DNA of 64,000 nt from Micrasema longulum (GCA_022494885.1 JAGVSM010001695.1:62001-126000); one strand, 5' to 3'; shown: positions 20,105 to 31,237, numbered from the stretch's first letter. The notes: generated from the sequence alone by a model not told the origin. Numbers and translations: made by a program.

Positions 20105-20310
20105 ATAAAGTCCGACCCTACCTTAAACACAATTAACCTCTCCCCTACTTAATCTTAAACACTATTAATCCCTCGCCTATTCGTTTTTTTTATGCATTAT
20201 GTATGTTGAGTTGTTAAATAATTTTAACCTGAAGAGGGCAACGTCTTGTTGCCGAAACTCGTCGGCTGTATAAATAAATAAAGTGGTTCATAAAACGAAG
20301 TTTTTTTTTC
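20105..20310 (+). mobile_element. Penelope-like element 3' terminus with hammerhead-like motif
   Basis: Shares CTTAAACACAATTAACC and the CTGAAGA-hairpin-GAAAC arrangement with the Penelope-like remnant at 39975-40795. No coding part is left. Confidence 0.55.
20228..20266 (+). ncRNA. Hammerhead-like motif
   Basis: CTGAAGA (20229-20235), extra G, stem II GGCAAC/GTTGCC, GAAA (20254-20257), mini stem III ACTCGT, then C20263 as the cleavage base (GTC). Stem I pairs poorly here, so activity is doubtful. Confidence 0.5.
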
Positions 20311-21764
20311 TCAAAAATATTATGTATCACAATGATCAGCAGCCCAATCACAAATAGCTATTGTCGTGCTTAAAAACATGCTAAGCATTTGAGCGATCAC
20401 AATGAACAATAATGAACATGCTTAAGTTATCGCTCTCATAATAAGTTTATTTTCCTTTAATTATGTATATTTTACTATAATATCAAAATTTTGAACTGGT
20501 CAACTATATTATAAAAATCCGTCTCCTCCACTTTTCCACTCTATTTCCTCATCTCTTAACCTTCTTGCCAGCTCTTTTTTTTTCTTCTTATGTCTTATAT
20601 AATATATTACTTTTCTCTTTACTGTGTAACATGTTCTCTCATTATATTTGTGAAAAACTTTAACTGGATGGATGTACTATTTTTTTATATTTTGTATTCT
20701 TATATAACAACTGTTGTTTTTCCTTAAAAATAATAATAAAATAAATAAGTCAACACGTGTGTAATCTCTAAGTCAACGCTCGTGTCGGTTTGTTTTTCGT
20801 TTTCCTCGTAAATAAATACAGTTCATTGGCGAAAAATCAGCCTATAATAAAAAACATGTATAATATATTGCATTTGCAAAATAGTAAGGAGTATCTAATA
20901 CAAGAAAGTAAAAAATTAAACAACAATTATTATGGCGACTAATTTTTTTGACATTTGGCTTGCTCACCGCCGCGCCGGCCAAACGCAATTAATAACATGA
21001 TAAATAACAAATAAAAAAATAAAAATAGCAGTTTTGGAATATTTTCCATATTTACACCGGTGAAATTCAAATATGTGATTGCGCAGCAGGATTATACGTC
21101 GCAAAACGTAAATATTTTGACATTTAATATTAGGTGTTCACGGATGTTCCATTGTGATCGCGAATACGATAAACAACCACATTGTTATCACGTCGCTTAT
21201 TAGCACGTCGATGGTTATTTGTGATTGAACTACAGTAAAGTTAGTGCTATAAATATCCAAAATACGATATAAGCAAACTCATTCTGATAAATATTTGCTT
21301 CTTTTAAATTGTATCACGCCTAAAAAGTCACCTGATATTTACCAGTTTTTTCCTAATTTTTATCTGTGTCCGAGACTGCATAGATTAGGTTACACTTATG
21401 GAACGGCTGCAGACATCCTGTCCAATTCTTTACTATCTTAAAGTCCACAATATCAAGTTTATTTGTAGCTGCTCGTCAAACTATTATTGACAATTCAATT
21501 CCATAAATTAAAAAAATACTTACTTGTTTATTTATATTACCTTATACTGGTTTTTTATTTTTTACTATTATATCAAATTGCATTGTAGTATTGGCAAATA
21601 CGCATTTCATATATACATATTTTTATTTCTTCCTTTTTCGCGATAATATACGCTTGCTTGTTTATTAATTTAATTAAATTTGTCTTTCTTGCTTACCGTA
21701 ACAATTTATTTACTGTGTTTGCTTTACAGAATTTATTTCATAAGCTTTGTATTTTTTAGCATAT
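20311..21764. other. Unassigned AT-rich sequence
   Basis: 20560-20745 ends in TTCCTTAAAAATAATAATAA and may be a LINE 3' UTR. The rest shows no repeat partner or coding signal. Confidence 0.35.
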
Positions 21765-22250
21765 TACAACAAATATGAAGAACACTTAAGAGAAGGTAAT
21801 ATAGAAGTCTAGGCATTTACAGGGCTTATGACCTGTCAATGGCTGGTTTAAGTGGCCACTTTACACACTGTGTAACATTCACAATAGAAATCGAAAAAAT
21901 AACATTTTCAGGCGTTGCCTAGTATGTACGTGAAATAATTCAATTAGATGAATCTCACCCGCATAAATAAAGGTTTCAGCTCTTTAACTTCACAAACATC
22001 AACAGATGAAAGAATTGAAGGGATATAGATGTTCAAATATGCGCAGAATGGTGAATGTTACACAGTGTGTAAAGTGGCCACTTAAACCAGTCATTGACAG
22101 GTTATAAGCCCTGTAGATGCCTAGACTTCTGTATTACCTTCTCTTAAGTGTTCTTTATCTCTGTGGTAATATGTTAATATAAACAGCTCTCCAGGGAGTT
22201 GAATCCAGTCCTTGTCTACAAAAATCTGGACAAACTCAAAATATTGTTTG
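21765..22250. mobile_element. FB1 foldback element, well-preserved copy
   Basis: The minus-orientation arm 21765-21885 (ATTACAACAAATATGAAGAA, GGCTTATGACCTGTCAATGG) precedes a complete plus-orientation unit 21893-22250 that ends GTCTACAAAAATCTGGACAA and CTCAAAATATTG. It represents the subfamily with CACCCGCATAAATAAAGG. Confidence 0.82.
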
Positions 22251-22455
22251 TATTTTTTGTTTATATGCTTACTGTTTTTTCTTGCATACCTTTGTTATTG
22301 TTGTTTTTTTTTTACTTTGTAAAACTTTTTATTTTATCCTTTCTAACTAATTTCACATATTTTTTCTGTATATTCTGTGTTTGTTATTTAGTATGTTAGC
22401 ATGTATTTTTTTTTTTGTAAATGCCTTTTGGGCGTTAATGAACAAAATAAATAAA
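22251..22455 (+). mobile_element. LINE 3' end with GCCTTTTGGGCGTT terminus
   Basis: The T-rich stretch ends in TGTAAATGCCTTTTGGGCGT and then AATAAATAAATG. The same terminal block appears at 36029-36068 (plus) and, in minus orientation, at 25610-25640 and 58975-58997. Confidence 0.5.
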
Positions 22456-22815
22456 TGAGCTGCCGGCCCATGAATATCAGGCGTTCATTTTGGCGTTTAA
22501 ATCAAAATCCCTCTTGTAAGACGTTGTAATCAACGCATCACACAAAATTGGAGTAATTTTTACGAATAAGTGTTTAGGATGCATCAACTCTCGCGTGGCT
22601 ATGATGTCACATAAGTCTCACAGATTACAATATCTGTCTTATCTTTTAAATAATAAAGTCATTTTTTACTATAACAGGTCTAAAATTTATGATCATTTTT
22701 ATAAAAAATAAATTATTAAATAGTACACATGTATTAAATTTTAGTTTTTTTAATACCTATGATATATATTTTATACCTCATCTATCTCTTAAATATAATG
22801 CATAACTAATCACTG
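22456..22815. other. Unassigned AT-rich sequence
   Basis: May hold eroded LINE sequence upstream of the next entry. No motif can be named. Confidence 0.35.
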
Positions 22816-23465
22816 TCGGTACCTATTATATGATTATTTGGCCTTTGATACCTCATTAACGTTTTATAGTCACATAGTCAATGTGAGTCATTCAGCTTCC
22901 AAGATTTTGGGATTTGTGACACATAATTCTAAACACTTCGCAGAATTAAATACTATCAAACCTTTGTCTACAACTTTAGTGCGTAGCATTTTGGATAGTG
23001 ATGCGGTGGTATGGGGGGGGGGCTGAAGAAGCCATTTACTCACTAATAGTTGAGAGAACACAGAAAAAGTTTCTTCGTTACCTCTACATGAATATGGTAT
23101 GGATACTACACATTGCAGTACCCATCATTGTTCCTTTTAGGTATGTTTTGATGATGGCTTTTAAACTTCTAAATCGGTTAATTTACAATCCCAACATTTT
23201 AGAGCGCATTAAATCATTTGTACCGAGCAACTATTTAAGAGTTTGGCAACACAGACAATTTTTCCTTCCGTGGGGCTGTGGGGAGAATGATTGGACTATT
23301 GAACAGTCTACCGAAAGAGATGGATCTTTTCCATGCTAGGATTACCAGTTTTAGACTCTTCCTCTCTAACAACTATGTATTATAATGTGTATTCGTGACT
23401 AAGTCGTCTTTGTTAACTATTGTTTTTATAGACATTAATAAACTGTGTGTTTTTTATTTTATCAT
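22816..23465 (+). pseudogene. Jockey-like LINE C-terminus (family D) with frameshift at a G-run
   Basis: Two frames join at a run of nine G's (23017-23025). The first reads AFDTSLTFYSHIVNVSHSAS, SKILGFVTHNSKHF and LVRSILDSDAVVWG. The second reads IVERTQKKFLRYLYMN, MAFKLLNRLIYNP and RIKSFVPSN. These are the F-SLTF-HI, LVRS-L--VW, QKKFLRYL and LL-R--NP blocks that follow the reverse transcriptase palm in Jockey-clade LINEs. The likely cause of the break is a slipped G. The 3' UTR runs to an AATAAACTGTG-T-rich end at about 23455. Confidence 0.8.
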
Positions 23466-23699
23466 GTTTTTTTAAATACCTAATTATATAATTTATGTAA
23501 AATGTAATTGACAGGACAGGACAGGGCTGTATTGTACATTTAAATAAATTACCTAATTAATTTATATATATTTGGTCATTTTTCAGTGGTTTCTGCCATT
23601 TTGAAGTAATAAGTTATTTATTATTATAACAAACGGCCGTAGCCAATTTGTAAAAAAATAAGTTAAATACAACGTTACATAATAGAAAAAAAAAACAAA

Positions 23700-23890
23700 G
23701 TTAATTAAAACATTTATTTTTGTAAGTGAAAATTCTTGATGGAAGTTCATTGTAATTTATTATATAAATAAAAGACGAGTGATACTTTAATCCACAAATT
23801 TTAAAAATCCAGTGACCAGTTTCATCGTTTTCGCGACATCTTCGAGACTGGTATCTTCATTAAAGAGGTTCAATGTATTTATACAAAACA
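23700..23890 (-). mobile_element. Penelope-like terminus with hammerhead-like motif
   Basis: Recognised only from the motif at 23809-23851. The flanks (ATAAATAAAAGACGAGTG, GAGGTTCAATGTATTTATAC) resemble non-coding ends of Penelope-like elements. Edges are uncertain. Confidence 0.4.
23809..23851 (-). ncRNA. Hammerhead-like motif with perfect stem I
   Basis: Minus strand: CCAGT (stem I), CTCGAAGA (core with one inserted C), extra T, GTCG, loop CGAAAA, CGAT (stem II), GAA, ACTGGT mini stem III, C, then ACTGG, which pairs with CCAGT over five bases. The insertion within CUGA should impair cleavage. Confidence 0.55.
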
Positions 23891-23906
23891 AAAGTAAGGA
23901 TAAAAA

Positions 23907-24105
23907 TAACATTTTTATATGTATAAATTGTTTGTATTTATTTGATATGTAATATATATATTCTTTACTAACTTTGTATACTATGTGGAAATCTGTTATT
24001 GGTTCTGAGTTTATACACTATATCTGTTTGTTTACTAAAAATATGTATATAGAACTGTTGATTTCCCTAATAAAATAAAAATAAAATAAAAATAAAATAA
24101 TAAAA
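23907..24105 (+). mobile_element. Jockey-like LINE family A, 3' end only
   Basis: Matches the 3' UTR of the elements at 6856-7872 and 31960-32580: AAAAATAACATTTTTATATG, TATACTATGTGGAAATCTGT, CTATATCTGTTTGTTTAC, CAACAGTTCTATA on the opposite strand. The tail is (AAAAT)n. Confidence 0.85.
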
Positions 24106-26221
24106 ACATAGTTAATTGTTAAAGTCAAACTCAATAAAGTAAAGAATAGTAAAAAAAATATATATGGTAAAACAGTGAAGTACAGAACAAAGTTGTAAAA
24201 AAAAGACACATTCTATGTTTTTTAGTTATTTTTTTTTTCAAATAAATAGTTTTTTTTTTTTTCATAAATAACATATTTTTTAAAAAAAGTTAAAAATTCT
24301 ACTAAATCTGCCTACAGGAACAAAGAGTTAATGTAACACGAGGTTGCAGCACCGTTTTCAGAGGATTTTTTTTCACACCACTGGTGAAAGGGTAGTGATG
24401 ATTGCCTTTGATAATCATAGCCTATAATTGAATTTATGTTTAAATGAATAAAATAAAAAATGTTTTGATATTCCAAGTTTTTAGCTAAAATAGGTCGCAG
24501 ATTTTTTCCGAACACAGGAAAAAATGATGATTTTTTACTCTTGGTGCAAAATACACGTTTGTTCCGCATCATTGCGATTACCAATGCTCATAATCTGGGC
24601 GCTGCAAATGGCATTAATATTTAATATAATTTAACTATCCGGAATCCGTATCACAGGATGAAGCTGTTACCCATGTCAGGAAATCAGGGGGATCGGTATA
24701 GGAAAGTGGAAGGATATGAAATCAGTTCACAGCACGTTATGTTTGTACCTATTCATTTAGGTTCCACAGTTTTGGCCGAATATATGGTTCCTCGTTCTTC
24801 TCCTTTGGACTTAAGGACAAATTTATTTATTTCTTCTACTTCATTAATATTCAATTTATTTTATATTTATTCATTTACATGTCGTCAGTGGCGAACGGTG
24901 ATTTTGTTTGAAGGTAAGATATAAAAAAATAATTTTATTTGTAGCTACGGAGCAAATAATAATATATAAGTAATATATCAATTGCTATTTTTTTGTCATC
25001 TCACATCCATCTCTTATCATGAAATCAACTTAAACGACGATCTTCGCGATATAATATATTATATGTAGCTATATTTAATTCCAAAAAGTTATAAAAAAAT
25101 ACTTCAATGAATTCAGTAGATATTATATTACCATTATGGTTTACGATTAAAAGGTCAACTGACCGATTTGTTCTAAGAATCAATATTGCAAAACGCGGCT
25201 ACCTTGAGCGCCACATGTCCGCATGAACTAATACCTCTGTCAACTGTAAGATCTCAAAGAAAAATAGCCCTTTGTGTTCACAACAAACAATGTTCGAAAT
25301 ACAGTTTTCCAAATCGAAAGTCTTCGAATAAGTTGTGCAATCTGCAAGCTTACTTTAGGTGGAAAAAACCGTAACTGATGTTAAGATGTTAAAAATATGG
25401 CACACACATTTGTACAAAGAAATAATCTGGAATAATCGGCTAGTTGTTGGACTGTGCGCGTTTTATTAATATTTTGGAGGAAAATACAAATAGTACAAAT
25501 GGAAATAATAAGTGGTTTGATTTACTTTCAACAAACTTGCAATACAATATTATCATGGATAGTCAAATTTAATAGTTAGCTGCACATAATCGCTTATATG
25601 GACGGGTCGCCCCTGATGAACGCCCAAATGGCTTTTACATGACAAGTATAAAATAAAAATTTAAAGGTTTTGTGGTATGGGAAGTTAATATGTAGGTACT
25701 TATCTAAAAAAAATATATGCATATTTATTTTTTTAAGTATCGAGGGACATTATCTTCATACATATAATTATTCTAAATGTGTGTATGTCACTGAACTTCT
25801 CCTTCGATTTACGTGCAGTTTTTTTTTGCATAATAATGACCTTTGCGCTGCACATGTTTGTAGATCTTAAAATCTTCAACCTTATGTGTAAAAAAAAGTT
25901 AGGAGCATAAATGTTTTATTCGTTGACCTACCAGGGTTGCATTCGACGAGAATGCATTTACTAAAAAATTAGGAAAATGTTATTTTTATAAAAAAGTTTG
26001 TACTTTAATGTTTACAAACATCAGTCGTTCTTTGTGTACCTCAATCAGATTCTTTTCTTAAATTCCTTGTAATTTCTACCCATTTTTTTTATTTTTACTG
26101 TAAATTAAAATAATATTAAATTAATACTTGAATTCAATATTTGAACATTAATAATACATCACACTTACAGAAGACTCATATGTTTGGCTAGTGATATTGC
26201 ATTTTTTTTTATTTTGCTTCA
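24106..26221. other. Mostly unassigned AT-rich sequence
   Basis: 24106-24210 is A-rich and resembles the tandem block at 12.1 kb. 25610-25640 carries the LINE terminal block CGCCCAAATGGCTTTTACAT in minus orientation. Small frames at 24312-24584 (minus), 24658-24924 and 25186-25374 (plus) have no recognisable domain, and no splice context supports them. Confidence 0.35.
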
Positions 26222-26393
26222 AACAGCAAATCACGCAATGACGAAACGAAAATGTTGAAATGCCGAACTCAAGGTCAAATGTCACCTAGTATATAGTTTA
26301 TAGAAAATTCAAATATCATAAAAACGTTTGGTGAATCAGCTAATAGCAGGCAACCCAACGTTTGGGCAGGACAACGCCTGTCAGGTCCACTAG
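26222..26393 (+). mobile_element. Helitron-like element, 3' end (unit 1)
   Basis: Homologous to the end of unit 2 (GTCAAATGTCACCTAGTATA, CCAGCTAATAG). Close to the end is a hairpin, CCCAACGTTTGGG (26354-26366), and the sequence terminates in CTAG at 26390-26393 followed by T. A subterminal hairpin plus CTRR end and A/T target are Helitron hallmarks. The 5' end is not seen. Confidence 0.7.
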
Positions 26394-26661
26394 TCTTTAT
26401 ATATATAATTCTTCTGTACTTATGTCCGTCACTAAACTCCTCCTAAACGGCTGGACCGATTTCGATGAATTTTTTTAAGTGTGAGTGGGTCACTGAATGG
26501 TAGATGGCGCTGCGATATGAAATAATGAAATGTCAAACTCAATGTCAAATGTCACCTAGTATATAGTTTATCGAAAATTCGAATATCGAAAAAACGTTTG
26601 CTGAACCAGCTAATAGAAGGCAAGTACGTTCGGGCAGGGCAACGTATGTCGGCTTCGCTAG
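26394..26661 (+). mobile_element. Helitron-like non-autonomous element (unit 2), complete
   Basis: Begins with TCTTTATATATATAATTC immediately after unit 1, continues with CTAAACGGCTGGACCGATTT, a block typical of lepidopteran Helitrons, and ends in CTAG at 26658-26661. It is 268 bp with no coding capacity. The subterminal hairpin is more eroded than in unit 1. Confidence 0.75.
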
Positions 26662-26689
26662 TGCTTTATATATTAACCCCGCTCTAAGC

Positions 26690-27005
26690 CAATCAAAAAA
26701 ATCTATAAGAAACAGTATTAAATACGTAGAAAAATAAATGAAGGTATTAGACATAATGAAAAATATAGTAAAATACATGGTTTAAAAAAATATGGTAAAA
26801 AATGTATGAAAAACATAGTAAAAAATTCAGTAAAAAATTTAGTCAATGCGTATTTAAAAACCCAGTAAAATTCATAGATAAAAAAGAAATCAAAGCGAGA
26901 AATACAGTAAAAGACAAAGTAAAAAACATATTTTAAAAGCTAGTAAAAAAACATAGTAAACAATGTATTAAAAACATAGTTGAATAGATAGTTCAAATGT
27001 ATATA
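26690..27005. repeat. A-rich repeat with ACATAGTAAAAAA tandem units
   Basis: Shares the opening ACCCCGCTCTAAGCC and the short-period A-rich units with 11985-12450, and ends in an ATATATAT run. Confidence 0.55.
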
Positions 27006-27010
27006 TATAT

Positions 27011-27920
27011 ATTTTACACAGTGAATTGTTTTATACTTTTTATTTAGATATATAAAAAATAATTGATTTTAAATACAGACACATTGTTAAAAATCTTAAC
27101 TTAGTAAATATAGCTTGGATTATAAAAATTATAGCAATTAAAAGGTGACCATAGTTCCTGCATTAGTTGCATTTCTGTCCATTTATACATTTTATTTTCT
27201 GCTTGAATTAGGAGTATCTTGATATGTTCCGAACATTTTTCGGCTCGCTTTTTCTATGGTTAATTTTGTTTGATTTTCGTTTTGGTTTTGTAGCAGGATT
27301 TTGGATTTGTCAACAGAATAACGGTGCTACGTCACCATAGATTAATGGATCATTGTCTTTCTTTCATAGCGATAGTTGAAAGACTAATTTACAACCAATC
27401 TCGATAAAATATGTCATTGAATTCTTATTGATAAACGACACGATTAGTGAATTACATAAATAATTTCTCTCTCATACCACGTGTCTGGAAAAGCTAGTGA
27501 ATAATAAAAACAAATGTAATGAGTGTTTAAATAAATAAACAATTTGTGAATAGAATCAAAAGATTATGCGTTGTTTGTTTTGAGTCACACCCAAGAATTT
27601 CCTCATCGGTTTACATGTAAATTTTTCTTTGGCATCTTTTCAACTTACCCGAGAGAATTTTATTAGGTATTTGATAAGCCTCATTTCCTATTCCACACAA
27701 CAGAGATATTGCCTTCCTAATTATACAATTATTCAAATCAATTATAATTACATGTTTTCATATCATTCTGGAAGTATTTGAACCATATTATGTAACGGTG
27801 CTGACGGCGTTTTGATACCAATAACAACTCCATAAGGCACAGTCAGCTCATAAAACAGGGCTTTTAAAAGCAGATTCTTTCCTAAACCATGGCCATTATT
27901 TCCTTAACCATATTTAAAAA
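27011..27920. other. Unassigned AT-rich sequence
   Basis: No repeat partner, terminal repeats or coding signal recognised. Confidence 0.4.
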
Positions 27921-28045
27921 TCATCATCATTTCCTTTGCGCACCTAATGATGTATATGGCACTAAATCGGTACACCAATCGCAGCGTATCTTGATCATTT
28001 TTGTTATATGAAGGTAAGACGATCAGTCTTATGCTTCGGTACCTT
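27921..28045 (-). mobile_element. tRNA-derived SINE, family S4, 5'-truncated
   Basis: Minus orientation: a (GAT)n tail, GGTGCGCAAAGG and AAGATACGCTGCGATTGG. It stops before the tRNA-like head. Confidence 0.8.
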
Positions 28046-28084
28046 ATTCTTATTCTTGGTGGTTTATTTTTTTTAATTTTTATA

Positions 28085-28245
28085 TTGGAGTTGCTTTATT
28101 ATTGAACTTGCTTATAATATAAAAGGTTTATATTTCAAAAAGTGGATTTTTCTGCAATTAAATATCTTAAAATTTATCTAAACTGTTGGGATCAGGAGGA
28201 ATATATTAATGTGGGCTAATCAGGAACTTCTCAGCATTTGCTAAC
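28085..28245 (+). repeat. Interspersed repeat, second copy
   Basis: Partner of 3256-3417 with the same three blocks, ending CAGGAACTTCTCAGCATTTG. Confidence 0.6.
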
Positions 28246-28249
28246 GTGG

Positions 28250-28545
28250 AGAGAAAACCACTTAAAACTCATCAAGAGAAGCCGGCCTGTTGGCAGTAGT
28301 CAACAAGCCATCCGTTCCACTAGAGGAGTGTTCGGCATTTTGTTCCCTACTTTAGTTTATTTTACCAATTTCCTGCGCTATATTTATCATGTATGATACT
28401 ACCTCTCGTGTGAGTTCTTTATTACCTATCACCGATGGGATGTCGCATAGATCTTCACCCAGGCCTCTGCATCGCGCTTCCAGCTGTTGTCTTTGAAAGC
28501 TGAAAAAGGGGCAATGCATCAACAGGTAATATATTCTTGGTGGTG
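28250..28545 (-). pseudogene. I/R1-group LINE C-terminus (first of two)
   Basis: The minus strand reads RQQLEARCRGLGEDLCDIPS, then GNKELTREVVSYMINIAQEI and GKIN plus stop (28362 or nearby). It is preceded by LMHCPFFSFQ, which matches the H-L-CP-F that ends the RNase H/zinc-knuckle tail of I/R1-group LINEs. There is one frame change at LMHCPFF/QRQQ. The 3' UTR runs to about 28250. Confidence 0.6.
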
Positions 28546-28559
28546 GGAGTCAGTGCTAT

Positions 28560-28985
28560 GCAAGCTCCTGGCGTCACTGCGACCTGTGAAGATCTATTAT
28601 GATTGGTTCCCGTGAACAGTTCCAGCCTTCCAAGCCCAGGTCTATAAAGAGTCTACTGTGTGGAAGGCGAGAGTTCACATTTTGTTAAATCTCCCCCTCC
28701 AAGTCCAGATCCGTAAAGTATCCGGCTATTAGGCAGGGAACGAGCTCTTTAACATCCTCAGGTTTAACAAATGGTTCTCCGAGGGTGAGGCTCCTTTTAT
28801 GATGTAAAAGCAACACATTTACATAGAATGTGTATAGGTGTTTCCTCATCTGCACTGCGGAATCCACATCTAGAAGTTTCGGAAAGGTTCATTCTAGCAA
28901 GGTGTTTGTTCAATCTGCAGTGCCCTGGGCGGGCTCTAGTGATAACCCTCACTTGATTTTGGATGAACTTTATTAGGTCCAAAGC
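28560..28985 (-). pseudogene. I/R1-group LINE C-terminus (second), RNase H-adjacent tail
   Basis: The minus strand from 28982 encodes RARPGHCRLNKHLARMNLSE, RCGFRSADEETPIHILCKC and, after a frameshift near 28820, LGEPFVKPEDVKELVPCL. The GHC-LN-HL-RM, C--C--ET--H-LC-C and G--PEDV blocks are those of R1/LOA/I-group LINEs. The 3' UTR contains GATCTTCACAGGTCGCAGTG. It is joined end to end with the preceding remnant. Confidence 0.75.
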
Positions 28986-29014
28986 AAAATTTTGCGAGTA
29001 CCCTTTTATTAGTT

Positions 29015-29160
29015 GCTTCAGGTCCCAGTCTTGGGACTATGAAATATTCTAGTGTGAAAACACCCTTTCGAAAAAAAAATTATAACAACCATGTCGAGAG
29101 TCGAACTTGAGGCATACTGCATGGTAAGCAAACACGCTGACCACACCACGAGGCCGACTT
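29015..29160 (-). mobile_element. tRNA-derived SINE, family S4, diverged 5' half
   Basis: Minus strand: GGCCTCGTGGTGTGGTCAGC (A-box region), AAGTTCGACTCTCGACATGG (B-box region), then ATATTTCATAGTCCCAAGAC. The distal part with the (GAT)n tail is missing. Confidence 0.75.
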
Positions 29161-29165
29161 TAAAC

Positions 29166-29610
29166 TCGATTGGAAAAAAAACTTTTTCGTCATGCATCCG
29201 AAAATGGAAATCAAAACATGATAGGGAAATATCGCGTTTTTTAAAATTATTTTTTACAAGTAATAAGTGTATAAAAAACTGTCCAGTATTTTTTTTTTGC
29301 TAATTACTTGCAATACTCACGCCCCTAATACGTCACGATTCATGTTCATTTTCAACTTTGCTCCAAAGTATTAATTTTTTTATTGAAAATCGTCACTAAC
29401 CTTGACGTCACAACTATCAATGCCAAACATGTCGCGTTTTTCTAGTGACATATTTTGTATTTATTATTTTTTAAAGTTATATATGACAACGTTTCTCCAC
29501 AATATCCACATTGATTTTGAAAATACAATTTATTATTTTAAATCCATCGCATATATTTTTATCGGTATTCGTAGTATATAATATTTCCCTATTGCGCACA
29601 CTTTGAAACT
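29166..29610 (+). repeat. Interspersed repeat (family V), copy 1
   Basis: Landmarks CTAATACGTCACGATTCA, AAACATGTCGCGTTTTTC, TCTCCACAATATCCACATTG, TATTTTTATCGGTATTCGTA and TATAATATTTCCC recur in order at 30075-30400. Non-coding. The TGACGTCA/ACGTCAC sites resemble those of the 850-1225 family. Confidence 0.6.
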
Positions 29611-29627
29611 CAACCAAGGACTCATAT

Positions 29628-29790
29628 AAGAAGGTAAAGTAGTCAGCCTTACGCTTCCAGTATCAGTCCAGGCACATCAAAAAACCTTTGAAATTTATAT
29701 TTCATACCCATTCTTCTAGAAATCGAACCCAAGACCTCAAGAATGGTAGGCGAACGCGCTACCACTTCACAAAACTCGTCCAGGGTTCGG
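29628..29790 (-). mobile_element. tRNA-derived SINE, family S4, diverged copy
   Basis: Minus strand: GTGAAGTGGTAGCGCGTTCG, AGGTCTTGGGTTCGATTTC (B box), and AGCGTAAGGCTGACTACTTT near its distal end. It is inserted between the two copies of repeat family V. Confidence 0.7.
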
Positions 29791-29839
29791 GTTCTATTTC
29801 GCAAACTTAAATGTATTTTTCATTCGCCCGCGCACAAAA

Positions 29840-29995
29840 CAAAACAAAACAAGGAAAGCGTCACACAGGTTCCCCGTAGAGGTAGGCAGAGAGGGTAGAA
29901 CGCCGCTTTAATCTGTCTTTGCATACAGACCTTGCTTTCTCCGTACATCTTCTCATGGACGTGTTCCAATTATTCCGATTTTTGTCCATTGTATC
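29840..29995 (-). pseudogene. RTE-like LINE C-terminus (family R), copy 3
   Basis: The minus strand ends EKARSVCKDRLKRRSTLSAY and LYGEPV plus stop, matching the family R tail. After the stop comes GTGTGACGC and a (GTTTT)2-3 tail. It is strongly truncated. Confidence 0.65.
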
Positions 29996-30069
29996 GTATT
30001 GTGTGTAATAGGGAAATATCACTATTTTTACAATTGATAAAGGTCTATGGAACACTGTCGTGCACAAAA

Positions 30070-30400
30070 AAATTCTTCAATCAAACATTTTTTTATTAAT
30101 AATTTTAATTTCCCTCGAAAATGGTTCATTGCATTGGCAACGCTCCTAATACGTCACGATTCGGTCAAATGTTATTTATTAACCGTTTGAATTTAAAAAA
30201 AAACATCATCACGATGGCCAAGGCCAAATATGTCGCGTTTTTGTGGAGACATATTTTTTCACAATTTAATTTAAAAAATTCTGTTTGAAAAGGTATCTCC
30301 ACAATATCCTTGTTGATTTTTTATCAATTAATTTTTCCTAATCCGCTTCACATGTTTTTATCGGTACTCGTAGTATGTGATATTTCTCGATTAATGCGGA
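30070..30400 (+). repeat. Interspersed repeat (family V), copy 2
   Basis: See 29166-29610. Here the landmarks are CTAATACGTCACGATTCG, AAATATGTCGCGTTTTTG, TCTCCACAATATCCTTGTTG and TTTTTATCGGTACTCGTAGT. Confidence 0.6.
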
Positions 30401-30835
30401 AATCTCTTTTCGAGACGCTCTTCAGATGCAGCATGAGTGCCTAATTCCCCGACAGAAGAACAATGAAGTCATCTAGTATGCAGGTACTTCTATCTGTTTG
30501 CACAGGGCTGGTACGTGACGAAGTGAGGGGTGGGTGACCACGTGGGGTGACGTCACAAGACACCTAGCCAGCTAGGCACTAGACACGTTTAATGAGACGG
30601 CCATAAAGCAGTCCTTGTAAAGAGGGAGATAATAAAAAAATAAGTAACTTTATAAGTTAGTGTAGTGGAATTAGTTTAGTTTGGGATGATTAAATAGAAT
30701 AGAATAGCGCCGTGTTGCGTCTCTGACTTGACAGGCTTGTCATCTGGAGTTGGGTGTATTGAGTGTTGCCAGTGCCCATATATAAGTAAGAACTAAAAAT
30801 TTTAATTTTGTTGGTTAAATTTTAATTTAATTTTA
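30401..30835. promoter_or_regulatory. Less AT-rich stretch with E-box, CRE and a palindrome
   Basis: 30530-30590 contains GGTGACCACGTGGGGTGACG with a CACGTG E-box next to TGACGTCA, then the palindromic CCTAGCCAGCTAGG. No start site or coding exon is visible, so a regulatory role is only a suggestion. Confidence 0.2.
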
Positions 30836-31215
30836 ATCTCTGTTGCAATCAATTTTTTTTCATGTTCCCAACCGTGTGACCAGAAGTCAAAATCTGCTAT
30901 TTATAAAATCTTCTAAGAGCAACTTTGGTTTTTATGCCCCAATGTCCAGAAAGTGTAGATTAGTCAATTCATCACACGACTTGGAATTCTTTGGGATAGA
31001 TCAACAGTGACTAAACAGTGTGGGATGAAGTTGGATTGGCATGGTTTAGCTCGAAGTCTTAGGTCTTTCGTTTTTATGAATATATTGTTTACAATTATTG
31101 TTTTGCCCTTGTTTGTCTTTGCTAAATAGTTTTATGTTCTTTTTGTTCAGTTTCTTTCATTTATGTTTCTTCATGTAACTGTTGTAATTAGCTTAGGCCG
31201 TATATATAATAAATG
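30836..31215 (+). mobile_element. Jockey-like LINE family B, 3' end, copy 2
   Basis: Starts within the C-terminal coding end (ATGTTCCCAACCGTGTGACC, TCTGCTATTTATAAAATC), includes TTGGAATTCTTTGGGATAGA and ends GGCCGTATATATAATAAATG. Partner of 12680-13395. Confidence 0.75.
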
Positions 31216-31237
31216 AAATTAAAAAAAATATTTAAAA

